Notes: generated by a model from the sequence alone, not told the origin. Shown: positions 15,775 to 24,599, counted from the stretch's first letter. The stretch is 64,000 bases of DNA from an uncultured Oscillospiraceae bacterium (GCA_947626265.1 CANQRM010000012.1:1-64000), one strand, 5' to 3'. Numbers and translations are program-made.

Positions 15775-18700
15775 ATGAATGAGAAAGAGAGTACTTTTAT
15801 GCCCCCGGAAAATCAATATCAATTAAAAAAGAAGGCAAATCCCAAGAGTGCTGGAAAGAGTTTTGCAATGCAGCATTGGGAAGAGTTTGAGACTCTCTCA
15901 ATACACATTATAAAGAATATTTACGAAGGCATTCCGGAGCCGGTTTGCAAACTGACATCATCGCGAAGCGACGGCGGATACGACGGATTTATCTGCTTTC
16001 CGATTTCACCGCATGACGCCTCAGCACTGTATAAAATCCTGCTGGAGGCGAAGCTTCGCTCCACCAGTAAACACGATCTGCCTCTCAGCGATTTTTCAAA
16101 AACCATCATTGTCGCCGTCAACACGATCGCAGACAAGGTTTATATTGTCACGAACGCTTATTTCTCTGCGGAAACCAAGAGGAGACTTACTATATATTCT
16201 CAAAGGACCGGGCTTGAAATCCAAACAATCGATATCAACTATATCTCCGGCTGGATAAAGGATCATCGTGTTGAAGCGGAAGAGATTTGTTCATCAACAT
16301 TTCTGGATGCGTTGGCCAGTATGGAACTTCATATCAGCGAAAGTCCTGGACAACCGGTTCAGCAGTTGGTTACTCAACTATTTGAACCCACAGAGAAAAC
16401 AGAACTGATCGGCCAATCCAGGAAAGAACTTTTGCGTGCATTGACCGAAACTTTGTCCCACAATAATGGTGTGCTGGGTATCACAGCGATTCCAGGTGCG
16501 GGAAAAACGGTATTTACAGAGAAGTTGATATTGGAGTTACAGCCAAACTATAAAAAAATAGCATGGATCGATTTGAACTGTTTCTCTGGTATTCGTGAAG
16601 TGTTCCTCCATATGCTTTCAATTGCTTGGGGTGTCGAACCAAGCGAAATATATGGAATGAGCGACGAGGATCTTCGGGAAGTCACTGAGTATCTGGGCGA
16701 CCATCAATTCCCTTCAAAATCCAGAAAGGCCCTCATTCATATGATCCATCAGTCCGGCGAGCAATTTGATCAAAACCAAACGATCCACACGGAGTTGTTG
16801 CTTGATTATTTGCGGACAATCATTCCACCGACGCTTCGGCGCGTACGATGCCTGGTGGTTATTTCAAATCTTGATCGTGCGACAAGCAAAGCATTGGATT
16901 TCCTTTGCAGTGTAATTCGCATACTCTCTGGCAGTCCAATCAGTTTTCTGCTTAAAATTGATGACAGAGTGGACACCACAAGACAAGCTAAGGTAACTCG
17001 CTTTCTTTCTGACGTCAAGCGAGAACGCTCATATTTGGACACGGTGTTGTTGCCGGAGTGGGGCGTGACGGAGGCACGTCAATTTCTGGATATCAACGCC
17101 CAGTGGCTGACAGGCGAAGATAAAGTCAAGTTGATCCGCTATTTCGGCGCACATCCCCTCGCCCTGTCGGCGGGTTCTGAAGCGATCCGGAATTCAGAGC
17201 TGGGACGCGTAATAGAGCATAGTAGCATTGGGCTTCCAAGTCTTTCAGCGCGGTTTAAGTTATCACTCGGATGTATTGATCATATCGTTACAGAGTTTGC
17301 TGCAATCGGTGGGACCTCCGTTCAATGCGGCCTAGTTGCCCTCGGATTGTTTGACGGGCACGCCGCCACCTCCTTGATAGATGAGGTTGCTGTTGCTTTT
17401 GGCCAGTCGTCACCTGTACCGGCACTAAATGTTTGCCCATTCTTACGCAAAGATGGCGGACAGTTCCATGTTCGGCACGATGTATATCTCAATAGCATCC
17501 AAAAGTATGAGTTTGTTACCCGTTCTTTTTTCAATCAAATCCTCGCGGAAATCGAGCCTATTCTGGAAAAGCATTTCTCGGATCCAGAGTACATTATGCA
17601 CAAACGATTTACCATTTTGCACAGGACAAAGGATTATGGGAAGCTCCATAGCATATGGCTTCCACTTGCAATCAGTCATCTGTCTCATGGGGAATATGAA
17701 CGGGTATATGATGTGCTTAAGGCAGTCTACGAGTTATGGATGGAAAATATCGACATATATCACCTCAATCTGTACGAGCAGCATTGGCTTCTGTACCATC
17801 TGATTGAGGCAGTTCTAAAACTCAAGGGCTCCGAGGCTCCAGAGCTTCAATACTACATAGATCAGTTGGATGCAGTGATGCAACTCGCATCTGCCAGTGA
17901 ATGGCCAACTGACGGGCTTTCGTTTAAACATGCCATGGCGAAAGCTACGAGCATAAAATGCCAAGTTGCCCTTGGGCAAGCGGATTACCGGAACATGCTG
18001 GTGTATGCCGACCGTGGGATTGCCCTGATGGGAGGGACATTAGACTCCCGGGAACTTGAATGTCTGGCAGAATTGTGGAACAACAAAGCTCTTGCGATAA
18101 AACACCTTGACAATCTACAGGCAAGTGTCGCTTTTTTGGAAACAGGAAAAGATCGCCTGGGAAACGCACGGCATTTCAAACATGCTTTTTATTCTAATAC
18201 TGCCAGTCTCCATACTATGAGCGATCCTGAGACCGCGCTTGACTATTTCAAAAAAGCCAAGGAAGAGTGCGGCGATTCCTTGGCCGACACATTACATGCG
18301 GATCACAATATAGCGACGATGTACTTCTTGCTGGGACAGTATGATAAAGCTGAGGAACTGTGCGGCCGGGTTTGGACAATCTCGTATGAAAATAATATTG
18401 CTATCGAAGAAGGACGATCCGACCATCTGCTCGGCAGCATTGCATGGGTTCGCGGAAATTTAGAAGCGGCCAGCGAACATTTTTTGGCGGCCTATAAACT
18501 ATTCCAGATACATGTTCACCGTACGCATATTTGGCCCCCGCTCATTAATCTTTCTTCATTATGTATGGAGCTGGGACGCGAGCCAGAGGCTCTTGTATAT
18601 ACGAAAGAGGCAGTAGATTTCCTCTTGCGGTACCATCTTGATAACATTAACAACATGGATATGTCGTCAGATTCTCTGCCTAAAATCTATGTCGGTGTGT

Positions 18701-18885
18701 TGATTATACTGGATCATTGCGAGCGGTTAGGTGTTGACAAATCCCTGAAGGAACGTCTTCTGGAGGAAATAACCCTTCCTGAGCTGCGGCTGGCGTACTC
18801 TGCATACATTATTCCGGATCGGCTTGATGAACTATTAAAAGGAACTAAGTATCTATGCGAGGGAAAACGGATTCTTAAGATATAG
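15775..18885 (+). CDS. Putative antiviral STAND protein: PD-(D/E)xK nuclease, P-loop NTPase, TPR array
   Basis: A 1036-residue, three-part protein. Residues ~30-165 form a restriction-endonuclease-like domain with GGYDGF (D70) and LLEAKL (E91-A-K93), matching the D...(D/E)xK nuclease core. Residues ~205-480 are a STAND-type ATPase: Walker A AIPGAGKT (238-245), Walker B-like LVVISNLD (360-367). The remaining ~500 residues are helical TPR-like repeats, clearest from ~790 on (GQYDKAEELCGRV). This order matches Avs-type defence proteins, where the repeats sense a phage protein and the nuclease then cuts DNA. It is the only plus-strand gene in the inverted-repeat block and overlaps the GT4 gene tail by 11 bases. 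Start at 15775 or ATG 15799. Confidence 0.8.
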   Translation: MNEKESTFMPPENQYQLKKKANPKSAGKSFAMQHWEEFETLSIHIIKNIYEGIPEPVCKLTSSRSDGGYDGFICFPISPHDASALYKILLEAKLRSTSKHDLPLSDFSKTIIVAVNTIADKVYIVTNAYFSAETKRRLTIYSQRTGLEIQTIDINYISGWIKDHRVEAEEICSSTFLDALASMELHISESPGQPVQQLVTQLFEPTEKTELIGQSRKELLRALTETLSHNNGVLGITAIPGAGKTVFTEKLILELQPNYKKIAWIDLNCFSGIREVFLHMLSIAWGVEPSEIYGMSDEDLREVTEYLGDHQFPSKSRKALIHMIHQSGEQFDQNQTIHTELLLDYLRTIIPPTLRRVRCLVVISNLDRATSKALDFLCSVIRILSGSPISFLLKIDDRVDTTRQAKVTRFLSDVKRERSYLDTVLLPEWGVTEARQFLDINAQWLTGEDKVKLIRYFGAHPLALSAGSEAIRNSELGRVIEHSSIGLPSLSARFKLSLGCIDHIVTEFAAIGGTSVQCGLVALGLFDGHAATSLIDEVAVAFGQSSPVPALNVCPFLRKDGGQFHVRHDVYLNSIQKYEFVTRSFFNQILAEIEPILEKHFSDPEYIMHKRFTILHRTKDYGKLHSIWLPLAISHLSHGEYERVYDVLKAVYELWMENIDIYHLNLYEQHWLLYHLIEAVLKLKGSEAPELQYYIDQLDAVMQLASASEWPTDGLSFKHAMAKATSIKCQVALGQADYRNMLVYADRGIALMGGTLDSRELECLAELWNNKALAIKHLDNLQASVAFLETGKDRLGNARHFKHAFYSNTASLHTMSDPETALDYFKKAKEECGDSLADTLHADHNIATMYFLLGQYDKAEELCGRVWTISYENNIAIEEGRSDHLLGSIAWVRGNLEAASEHFLAAYKLFQIHVHRTHIWPPLINLSSLCMELGREPEALVYTKEAVDFLLRYHLDNINNMDMSSDSLPKIYVGVLIILDHCERLGVDKSLKERLLEEITLPELRLAYSAYIIPDRLDELLKGTKYLCEGKRILKI

Positions 18886-21124
18886 CGATTTTGTTGCGTA
18901 TGCCAAGTTCGGATAGTGCATGGGAGAGTATCTTTTTCCAACGAGGCTCCGCCACTGCGCCGTTCCACTCTGCCCGGAGTACATTTTTCCAAGCCATACC
19001 CGCGAGCCATAGTAACTGTCTGGTGTCACTCCCCTGATCCAGAATACCGCCGATCCTCTCGCCGCTCCAAAGTGCAGCGCTTATAAAGTCGGGACCTAAT
19101 TCACCCCAGTACCAGTTTGCAGTGGGCAGCAATAATAAATGTGTATCATGCAAAAATACATGATGCTTGAGTGTCTTTCCATAGTTCAAGCCGTAGCGCG
19201 CACTTGATCCAGATGCGCGAATCAAGTCCTCCATGTCGGGAAAATAACGTAGCATTTGCCGACTGATGCCTTCTCCCAATTCTTTGGAAGAACGTGTAAG
19301 CGAGTTGAATACGGATTCCAGTGTCTCTGCATGAGAGCAATTCCCCCGGTAGCGCTTTGCAATGGAGCGTAGATTCTCAGAGTCTTCACTCAAGCTAAAA
19401 TCTTTTAATAGCGCATAGAGAGAACTGTAATCTGGATTTGCCGGGAATAATTCAGGAAGCACATAGTAATTTCCGTGACCTGACATGGCAGTTATCGGGA
19501 CAACGCCCGCAAAATACTGTGATAACGCAGAAATCTGGAGTTGATCTGCGCCAATAAAGATGTTTCTTGTCTCTCTTGGATCCCATATCACATCTTTATT
19601 CAGACGATTATAAAACTGCTTGACCCTATACTGCTCCTTTTTGCAATTGAATTCGAAATGACGTGCATGAGGTTTTGACGGTATGACGGAATGGAACTCC
19701 TCAATTTGAGAAGAGAAGACAACCGATAATTCCTTCATCCATTCCTCTTTGCTGAAACATATATCACAATAGGGAAAACAGTCCACTTTTTCCAGTAACT
19801 CGGGGGCAATTTGAGGGCAAAAAATCTTCTGATTGCCGACCGGTTTTTTACTCCCCGTTAAATAGCTTTGATAGATCTCACGATGTATGCCGGTATAATT
19901 CCATCTGCGTTCGATCTGTTCAAATGTCTGTTTTGCGGCATTTCCCATGGTATAAGTCAGATAGGGCTGGCGAATGAAGTATTCCATGCATCGAGATAAT
20001 CGTTTTGTGTCCCCATATTCGGCTATGAACCCATTGACGCGATTCTGAATATAGTCAGCAGCAAAACCGTTCGGCGTTGCGATCACAGGTTTTCCCTGGC
20101 ACATTGCTTCCAGAACGACTCGTCCTCCTGCCTCAAATTGAGAATGTGTGACCAATACAAGTGTTTTCAAAAAGAGGGCACTTATAGATGCCTGATCCAG
20201 ATAACCCCACCATACGATCTCCTGCTGCGCTTCGTACTCCGGTAAGCATTTTACACGTGTTAATATTTGTTCACGTAGATTTGCAATTTGAGTTGGCGTT
20301 CCGCCTATCAGCCAAAGAGGCGGTGTTGCGGCCCCATAGCGATCTCTCAGTAATACCCACGCCTGAATAATTTGAAGCGGACCCTTTATGGCGACCATTC
20401 TGCCTAAGAAAGTGTATGCACCTGCGCTCCACCATCGTGTATCTATCTCCTTGTCGGCCGGGGCGTATGGCTGTTGGACTCCCCTCGGGCAGCCGTTTAT
20501 ATTCCGGGCAGGCGTATGAAAAACACCATCAACGCTTCTCCCTGTGACGATAATGCTTGCGCGTTTGATTCGATACTGAGATACAAGAATATTTGCCTCC
20601 TGTTCTGTAATGGCCAACACCAAATCGGCTGTTTGAAGAAAGGCTTGTTCGCACTCAATTTGGAACGGACAGTTCGCTTCGCGGCCAACGGCTGTTTTGT
20701 TGTAGGACAGAGATATGGGAGTGTGGATATATGGGATTTGATATCGTTCATGGATAAGTCTGGCTAAATGACCAGAAAACCAGTAAAAACTATGTATGAG
20801 CGCCACATCTGCTATACCGTCCCCGACGATATGAAGAATATCTTCCAAAATTCGATTCTGTCCCATGCGCAGTGTTTCTTGGTCCTCGTGTTCGGTCTGC
20901 GTAACAGAAACGCGTCGTATTTCAATATAGTCTGACACACGTGTAAAATCATCGTTACAATAGCGCGAGGTATCAGTAATAACACTAATTGGCAGGTGTG
21001 ACGGCACCAGAGAGATAAGGAACTCTCTTAATGTCTGATTGAACCCACCTGTATGAAGAACCCCAGCCGGCAAAGTAGGATCTCCGAACAACGCAAGAAT
21101 TAAAATCCGCTTCATTCCCATCAT
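18875..21124 (-). CDS. GT4-type glycosyltransferase with an extra C-terminal domain
   Basis: About 749 residues. The first ~430 form a GT-B enzyme of family GT4: TGGFNQTL near the N-terminus, IHTPISLSYNK, FLGRMVAIKGPLQII and the E-x7-E motif in SQFEAGGRVVLEAMCQGKPV. The last ~320 residues are not part of GT4. They contain FNCKKEQYRVKQFY, GNYYVLPELFP and a late FLHDTHLLLLPTANWYWGE that faintly recall a phosphotransferase/kinase-like fold, with low certainty. The frame is open to 21238 but that runs through the right repeat and a terminator, so one of the Met codons at 21133-21115 is the likely start. No promoter is visible before it in this orientation, and a terminator lies upstream. Confidence 0.8.
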   Translation of the reverse strand: MMGMKRILILALFGDPTLPAGVLHTGGFNQTLREFLISLVPSHLPISVITDTSRYCNDDFTRVSDYIEIRRVSVTQTEHEDQETLRMGQNRILEDILHIVGDGIADVALIHSFYWFSGHLARLIHERYQIPYIHTPISLSYNKTAVGREANCPFQIECEQAFLQTADLVLAITEQEANILVSQYRIKRASIIVTGRSVDGVFHTPARNINGCPRGVQQPYAPADKEIDTRWWSAGAYTFLGRMVAIKGPLQIIQAWVLLRDRYGAATPPLWLIGGTPTQIANLREQILTRVKCLPEYEAQQEIVWWGYLDQASISALFLKTLVLVTHSQFEAGGRVVLEAMCQGKPVIATPNGFAADYIQNRVNGFIAEYGDTKRLSRCMEYFIRQPYLTYTMGNAAKQTFEQIERRWNYTGIHREIYQSYLTGSKKPVGNQKIFCPQIAPELLEKVDCFPYCDICFSKEEWMKELSVVFSSQIEEFHSVIPSKPHARHFEFNCKKEQYRVKQFYNRLNKDVIWDPRETRNIFIGADQLQISALSQYFAGVVPITAMSGHGNYYVLPELFPANPDYSSLYALLKDFSLSEDSENLRSIAKRYRGNCSHAETLESVFNSLTRSSKELGEGISRQMLRYFPDMEDLIRASGSSARYGLNYGKTLKHHVFLHDTHLLLLPTANWYWGELGPDFISAALWSGERIGGILDQGSDTRQLLWLAGMAWKNVLRAEWNGAVAEPRWKKILSHALSELGIRNKIAIS

Positions 21125-21206
21125 GTGATCCATCTTTCTATTGCTGAAAATGCACCTTGTAAATCTACAAATATAATACTGCAATGCTGTATGCACTTGA
21201 ATCAAC

Positions 21207-21225
21207 AGATAATCCCGAATTATCT
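21207..21225 (-). repeat. Right 19-bp inverted repeat (putative recombination site)
   Basis: Exact reverse complement of 13520-13538, so the two sites face each other across 7.7 kb. It lies between the GT4 gene and the recombinase gene, inside the only gap between them. Confidence 0.8.
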
Positions 21226-21234
21226 TCATAAATG

Positions 21235-21268
21235 CCAACGGCCACCGACTTGACTCGGTGGCCGTTGG
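21235..21268 (-). terminator. Terminator of the recombinase gene, insulating the right repeat
   Basis: A perfect 14-bp stem CCAACGGCCACCGA/TCGGTGGCCGTTGG with a 6-nt loop and a weak T-tract on the minus strand. It lies 15 bases beyond the recombinase stop and just outside the right 19-bp repeat, so it would stop read-through into the GT4 gene. Confidence 0.75.
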
Positions 21269-21282
21269 ATTAATTTCCCTTA

Positions 21283-22191
21283 TTACAATGAAAAGCTCAT
21301 TTTCCCGCGGGGATGCTTCTCCGCGAGCAGCAACGTCTGCTGGTGAGCCGCGACGTGCGTGTAGATCTGCGTAGTAGATATGGAACTGTGCCCTAGCAAC
21401 GACTGTATATACCTAATGTCCATGCCGGCCTCAAGCAGGGAGGTGGCGAAGGTATGCCGGAACATGTGCGGGGTAATATCGGTCTTTGTTCCGAGTTTGG
21501 CAAGGTACTTTCTAATAATGCGCCTGACAGACTGCGGTGAGAGCGGAGCACCTCGATCGTTTATTAGAATGGTGTTTGTACGCTGAATGTCGGCCTCATA
21601 CTCTTTGCAATATCTTTCCCCAAGCTGGAGCAGTTCCGGAGTAGTGATGTGAATGATACGTTCTTTACGTCCCTTGCCATAGATTAGCATCCTCATATCG
21701 TTGGCGTCGACAGAAAAGGTGTTATTGGAAAGAGAGCACAACTCGGATACCCTGGCGCCGCTGCTGAACAACAGTTCCAATACAAATATATCCCGCAGGA
21801 CCTTTCGACGCCCTGGGACATAAGCCCCATAAGCACATCGCAAAAGATCCTGAACCGTTCGCTCGGGGATCGTCCGCGGGAGTTGTTTAGACATGTGTAT
21901 TTTTATGTGTAGTTTATCGAAAGGGTTAATCTCCTCCTCGCCGTTCTGCTCTAACGCATGATAAAAAGCGCATACGCTTGCTAGTTTCCGCTTCACCGAT
22001 CTCGGGGCAAAGTGAGTATTCAAATGCTTGACGTATTCGCTCAACGTATCCTTGTTCGCCCAGCTACCGTTTGTAAATTGGGAAAACTGCTCAAGATCGA
22101 TACGATACGCTTTTACCGTGTGAGGAGACAGCTCCTTCTCATGTTCGCAGGCTTCCAAATACGTCTTAATGGCCTCGTTGATCTGTTTCAT
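21283..22191 (-). CDS. Xer-type tyrosine recombinase
   Basis: A 302-residue site-specific recombinase. The N-terminal SAM-like core-binding domain (residues 1-90, TVKAYRIDLEQF) precedes the catalytic domain, where the essential residues are intact: Arg in SSGARVSELC, HMFRHTFA (H-x-x-R), LGHSSI and the nucleophile Tyr in TTQIYTH. The ATG at 22191 follows GGAGG at 5 nt; the open frame to 22374 has no ribosome site. Length and sequence are XerC/XerD-like. It lies 58 bp from the right 19-bp repeat, a position typical of recombinases that invert adjacent DNA. Acting instead as a general element integrase is the alternative. Confidence 0.88.
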   Translation of the reverse strand: MKQINEAIKTYLEACEHEKELSPHTVKAYRIDLEQFSQFTNGSWANKDTLSEYVKHLNTHFAPRSVKRKLASVCAFYHALEQNGEEEINPFDKLHIKIHMSKQLPRTIPERTVQDLLRCAYGAYVPGRRKVLRDIFVLELLFSSGARVSELCSLSNNTFSVDANDMRMLIYGKGRKERIIHITTPELLQLGERYCKEYEADIQRTNTILINDRGAPLSPQSVRRIIRKYLAKLGTKTDITPHMFRHTFATSLLEAGMDIRYIQSLLGHSSISTTQIYTHVAAHQQTLLLAEKHPRGKMSFSL

Positions 22192-22533
22192 AGCACCCTC
22201 CATAGTAAGGTATTTCTTCGACATTATGGAGGCAGCTTTGCTCTTTGTCCAGCAGGATCCAGAATAATGCCAAGCATCATCAGTGATGCACTGATCAGCA
22301 TCCAGCAGCCGCACCACAACCCATCGCCTCCTCGGCAAGGGGCTGTTAGACATACACTGACCGGATGCGGTCAAGGCATCCAGGAGTGTATCATCAACCT
22401 GGAGGATACCCCACGTTGTATTTATGAGACGCAGGCGGAAAAGCTGGTACCCAGCCCCCTCTGACGAATGATTATAATGCCCATACTCACAGCTTTTCTG
22501 AAAACAAGTAGGTATGGATATTCATCCTATAGA
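22192..22533. other. Intergenic stretch upstream of the recombinase gene
   Basis: About 340 bp. It holds an ATCAGTG/CACTGAT inverted repeat near 22280 that may serve as an operator, and a plus-strand coding-like scrap at about 22372-22464 (CIINLEDTPRCIYETQ, then a TGA) with no start of its own, probably the end of a lost gene. I see no intact gene. Confidence 0.4.
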
Positions 22534-22550
22534 CTTGACTGGCAGTCAAG
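22534..22550 (+). promoter_or_regulatory. Palindromic operator candidate
   Basis: CTTGACTGGCAGTCAAG, a 7-bp inverted repeat around GGC, lies 19 bp upstream of the -35 box of the next promoter. Confidence 0.45.
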
Positions 22551-22568
22551 AATGTGACTCCCAGTTTA

Positions 22569-22597
22569 TTGCATTGGAGAAGGCCCTGTGGTACAAT
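22569..22597 (+). promoter_or_regulatory. Promoter of the 103-residue protein gene
   Basis: TTGCAT (22569-22574), 17-bp spacer, TACAAT (22592-22597). The spacer/-10 segment GGCCCTGTGGTACAAT closely resembles the ssb promoter's GAGCCCTGTGGTATAAT, hinting that the two belong to one element. Confidence 0.65.
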
Positions 22598-22623
22598 TGG
22601 CAAAAAGAACGCGGGGGGCTATC

Positions 22624-22935
22624 ATGAGCACATTTGAAGAGCAAATGATTAAAGAATCACTGAAACTAAACGACACATACCCGAAGGCCATGGCCGACTT
22701 CTTTTTCCGGGAGATTATCGAAGACGCCCATGTGAAGTACAATATATCTCAGGAAGATATGCACAACATGTGCAAACGCGTAGTAGACCGTGCAGCCTTG
22801 TTTCTCAAAATCATAGATAAGCCAGATTTGTATCGGGCTTTTGCCATATATGCCCTGTGGGGGAAGGATTTTGACGATGCCGAGGATACACCGGAGATAG
22901 AGAACATATACGACATGCTTAAAAGTCTGACATGA
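22624..22935 (+). CDS. Hypothetical protein of the mobile element
   Basis: A 103-residue, acidic, helical protein. The ATG at 22624 follows GGGGGG at 5 nt; the open frame to 22588 is ignored. The sequence (MADFFFREIIEDAHVKYNISQEDMHNMCKRVVDRA) suggests a compact helical bundle. I recognise no family. It has its own promoter and a strong terminator, and is the only plus-strand gene of the element besides the IS genes. The ssb-like promoter links it to region 1. Confidence 0.65.
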   Translation: MSTFEEQMIKESLKLNDTYPKAMADFFFREIIEDAHVKYNISQEDMHNMCKRVVDRAALFLKIIDKPDLYRAFAIYALWGKDFDDAEDTPEIENIYDMLKSLT

Positions 22936-22937
22936 TA

Positions 22938-22974
22938 ACGCTACTCTCTGCAATGCACAGAGGGTAGCGTTTTT
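22938..22974 (+). terminator. Intrinsic terminator
   Basis: ACGCTACtCTCTG pairs with CAGAGgGTAGCGT around a 7-nt loop (one mismatch), followed by TTTT. It ends the transcript of the 103-residue protein gene. Confidence 0.85.
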
Positions 22975-22982
22975 CACTGTTT

Positions 22983-23085
22983 CTTGTTCCGCAATGCGGT
23001 ATTGACATGGCCAGGGGCAATTCTCCCGGATAGTCGTCCATGTACTTCTACATTAGAGGAAGAATACAAAACAAGTGCCTGGGAA
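22983..23085. repeat. Leader repeat, copy B, cut by the IS element
   Basis: A diverged relative of 11137-11240. Its right end, where copy A has the closing arm of the AAAGTGCC hairpin and the promoter, is replaced by the IS3-type element that begins at 23094. The copy is therefore probably inactive. Confidence 0.6.
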
Positions 23086-23166
23086 CACTGCATTGCCCCA
23101 TAAAAAGTAGACAGTAGACAAAATGCCCCCTGTTGTAGGAGAATGACTACGACAGGGGGTATTGTT

Positions 23167-23472
23167 ATGGGAAAGCGGAAGTATACACACGTAAAAGAAC
23201 TTGAGCCTGTAATTCTGCAAATGCGGAAAGAAGGAAAAACACGGCGAGAGATTGCAGAACATCTGGGCTTGACAAAGAGGCAGGTCGAGACATGGGTCAC
23301 CCGCTATAACCGAAGGCAGGCAAAGATAGCCGCAGGGATACCGCCCAAGCCAAAAGGACGGCCCAGAAAACGTCCGTTGAGCAGCAAAGAGGAATACGAA
23401 AAAGAAATCGCCAGGCTGCAGATGGAGAACCAGCTGCTGCGGGATTTTCTGCAATTCACAGAAAGGAAGTGA
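23167..23472 (+). CDS. IS3-family transposase OrfA
   Basis: A 101-residue DNA-binding subunit. A helix-turn-helix (TRREIAEHLGLTKRQVETWV) is followed by a basic segment (PPKPKGRPRKRP) and a C-terminal leucine-zipper-like helix (EIARLQMENQLLRDFL). The ATG at 23167 is in the best context. It overlaps orfB in the sequence GTGA, so the fused OrfAB transposase of IS3 elements would need a frameshift near this point, or OrfB could be made by coupling. Confidence 0.9.
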   Translation: MGKRKYTHVKELEPVILQMRKEGKTRREIAEHLGLTKRQVETWVTRYNRRQAKIAAGIPPKPKGRPRKRPLSSKEEYEKEIARLQMENQLLRDFLQFTERK

Positions 23473-24326
23473 GGCCAAAAGCGAAATACCATGTGATCTA
23501 TGCCCACCGGGACCAGTACCCGGTACAGGTGATGTGCCAGTTCTTTGGAGTATCCCGCAGCGGCTATTATTCTTTTGTCAAGCGACTGGGAAAACCAGAG
23601 GCAGATGCAAACCTTGCAAAAGCTATCCAAAAATGTCAAGATAGCTGCGACAAGACATACGGTTACCGCCGCGTGTGGCGCTGGCTGGAGGTGCAAGGTA
23701 TCCACAAGAACAGGAAAACCGTTCTCAGAGTCATGAAGAAGTATGGATTGTTATCTGAGATCCGCCGCCACAGGAAGTGGGTACAGATGGGCCAGCAGGT
23801 CCACAAGTATGCGAACCTTCTGAACAGACAGTTTCATGCGGACAGGCCCAACAGCAAGTGGGTGACAGACATCTCATATATCCATACAGGCCAAGGCGTG
23901 TTGTTCCTGTCCATGATCCGGGATCTCTATGACAATAGCATAGTGGCCTACAAAACAGCGACACAACAGACCGTGAACCTTGTCCTGGATACGATACGGC
24001 TGGCAATGAAGAAGGAGAAAAAGAAGGTCGCCGCGGAGTTGCACCTCCACAGCGACCAAGGATTTCAGTACACCACACAAGCATACTTTAACCTGACACA
24101 AGAATACGGCATAACGCCGTCTATGTCAAGGCGCGGGAACTGCTATGACAATGCTATGGCTGAAAACTTCTTCTCCATCCTCAAGACAGAGTGCATTTAC
24201 AGGCACAAGCCGAAAACCTTCCGGGAGGCCAATGAACGCATTGACAACTTCATCCACTTCTACAACCATGAGCGCATCCAGTTAAAGACTGGAGTGGCGC
24301 CGCTCTCGCTGCGCCACTCCGCTTAA
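23469..24326 (+). CDS. IS3-family transposase OrfB (DDE catalytic subunit)
   Basis: A 285-residue rve-type integrase/transposase. The N-terminal HTH_21-like region (TYGYRRVWRWLE) precedes the catalytic core with its three acidic residues: Asp in KWVTDISYI, Asp in HLHSDQGFQY and Glu in NAMAENFFSILK, the last 35 residues after the second as expected for IS3. The frame is complete, so the element could still be active. It starts at a GTG that overlaps the orfA stop. Confidence 0.93.
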   Translation: MRPKAKYHVIYAHRDQYPVQVMCQFFGVSRSGYYSFVKRLGKPEADANLAKAIQKCQDSCDKTYGYRRVWRWLEVQGIHKNRKTVLRVMKKYGLLSEIRRHRKWVQMGQQVHKYANLLNRQFHADRPNSKWVTDISYIHTGQGVLFLSMIRDLYDNSIVAYKTATQQTVNLVLDTIRLAMKKEKKKVAAELHLHSDQGFQYTTQAYFNLTQEYGITPSMSRRGNCYDNAMAENFFSILKTECIYRHKPKTFREANERIDNFIHFYNHERIQLKTGVAPLSLRHSA

Positions 24327-24380
24327 TTCCTATTCCTACGCAGGGACCTCTTCTTTTCCCTGTCTACTTTCCCTGGGGCA

Positions 24381-24578
24381 GTTCACTTTAAAAACAAAGA
24401 TAACTTTCAACTAGACATGGCAATCGTTGACCTAAATGGAATAATTATAGTATGGCAAATCAAAAAAGCAATTGTTGCAGAGTTGCCTTCAGAAGAAACA
24501 AATCAACATCTAATTGCACATCATATGGATGCTTTGTCAAAACTATCTAAACACCACCAATACGACTATCAGCAATAG
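24381..24578 (+). pseudogene. Truncated 3' remnant of a nuclease-like gene
   Basis: The 65 codons directly after the IS right end form an open frame without a start, closed by TAG at 24576-24578. The sequence reads LDMAIVDLNGIIIVWQIKKA, where an Asp followed by Q-I-K on a hydrophobic strand fits the D...QxK core of Mrr-like nucleases. The IS has removed everything upstream. It is AT-rich like the genes to its right. The nuclease reading is tentative. Confidence 0.5.
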
Positions 24579-24599
24579 TAATATCCAGCGAACTGAGTT

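Larger units (their letters stand above)
23094..24380 (+). mobile_element. IS3-family (IS150-like) insertion sequence
   Basis: 1287 bp, bounded by 21-bp terminal inverted repeats that match at 18 positions: left TGCCCCATAAAAAGTAGACAG and right (inverted) TGCCCCAGGGAAAGTAGACAG. It carries the two-frame transposase orfA/orfB. The flanks (..CTGCAT and GTTCAC..) show no 3-4 bp direct repeat, so one side was probably lost in a deletion or rearrangement after insertion. Confidence 0.92.
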
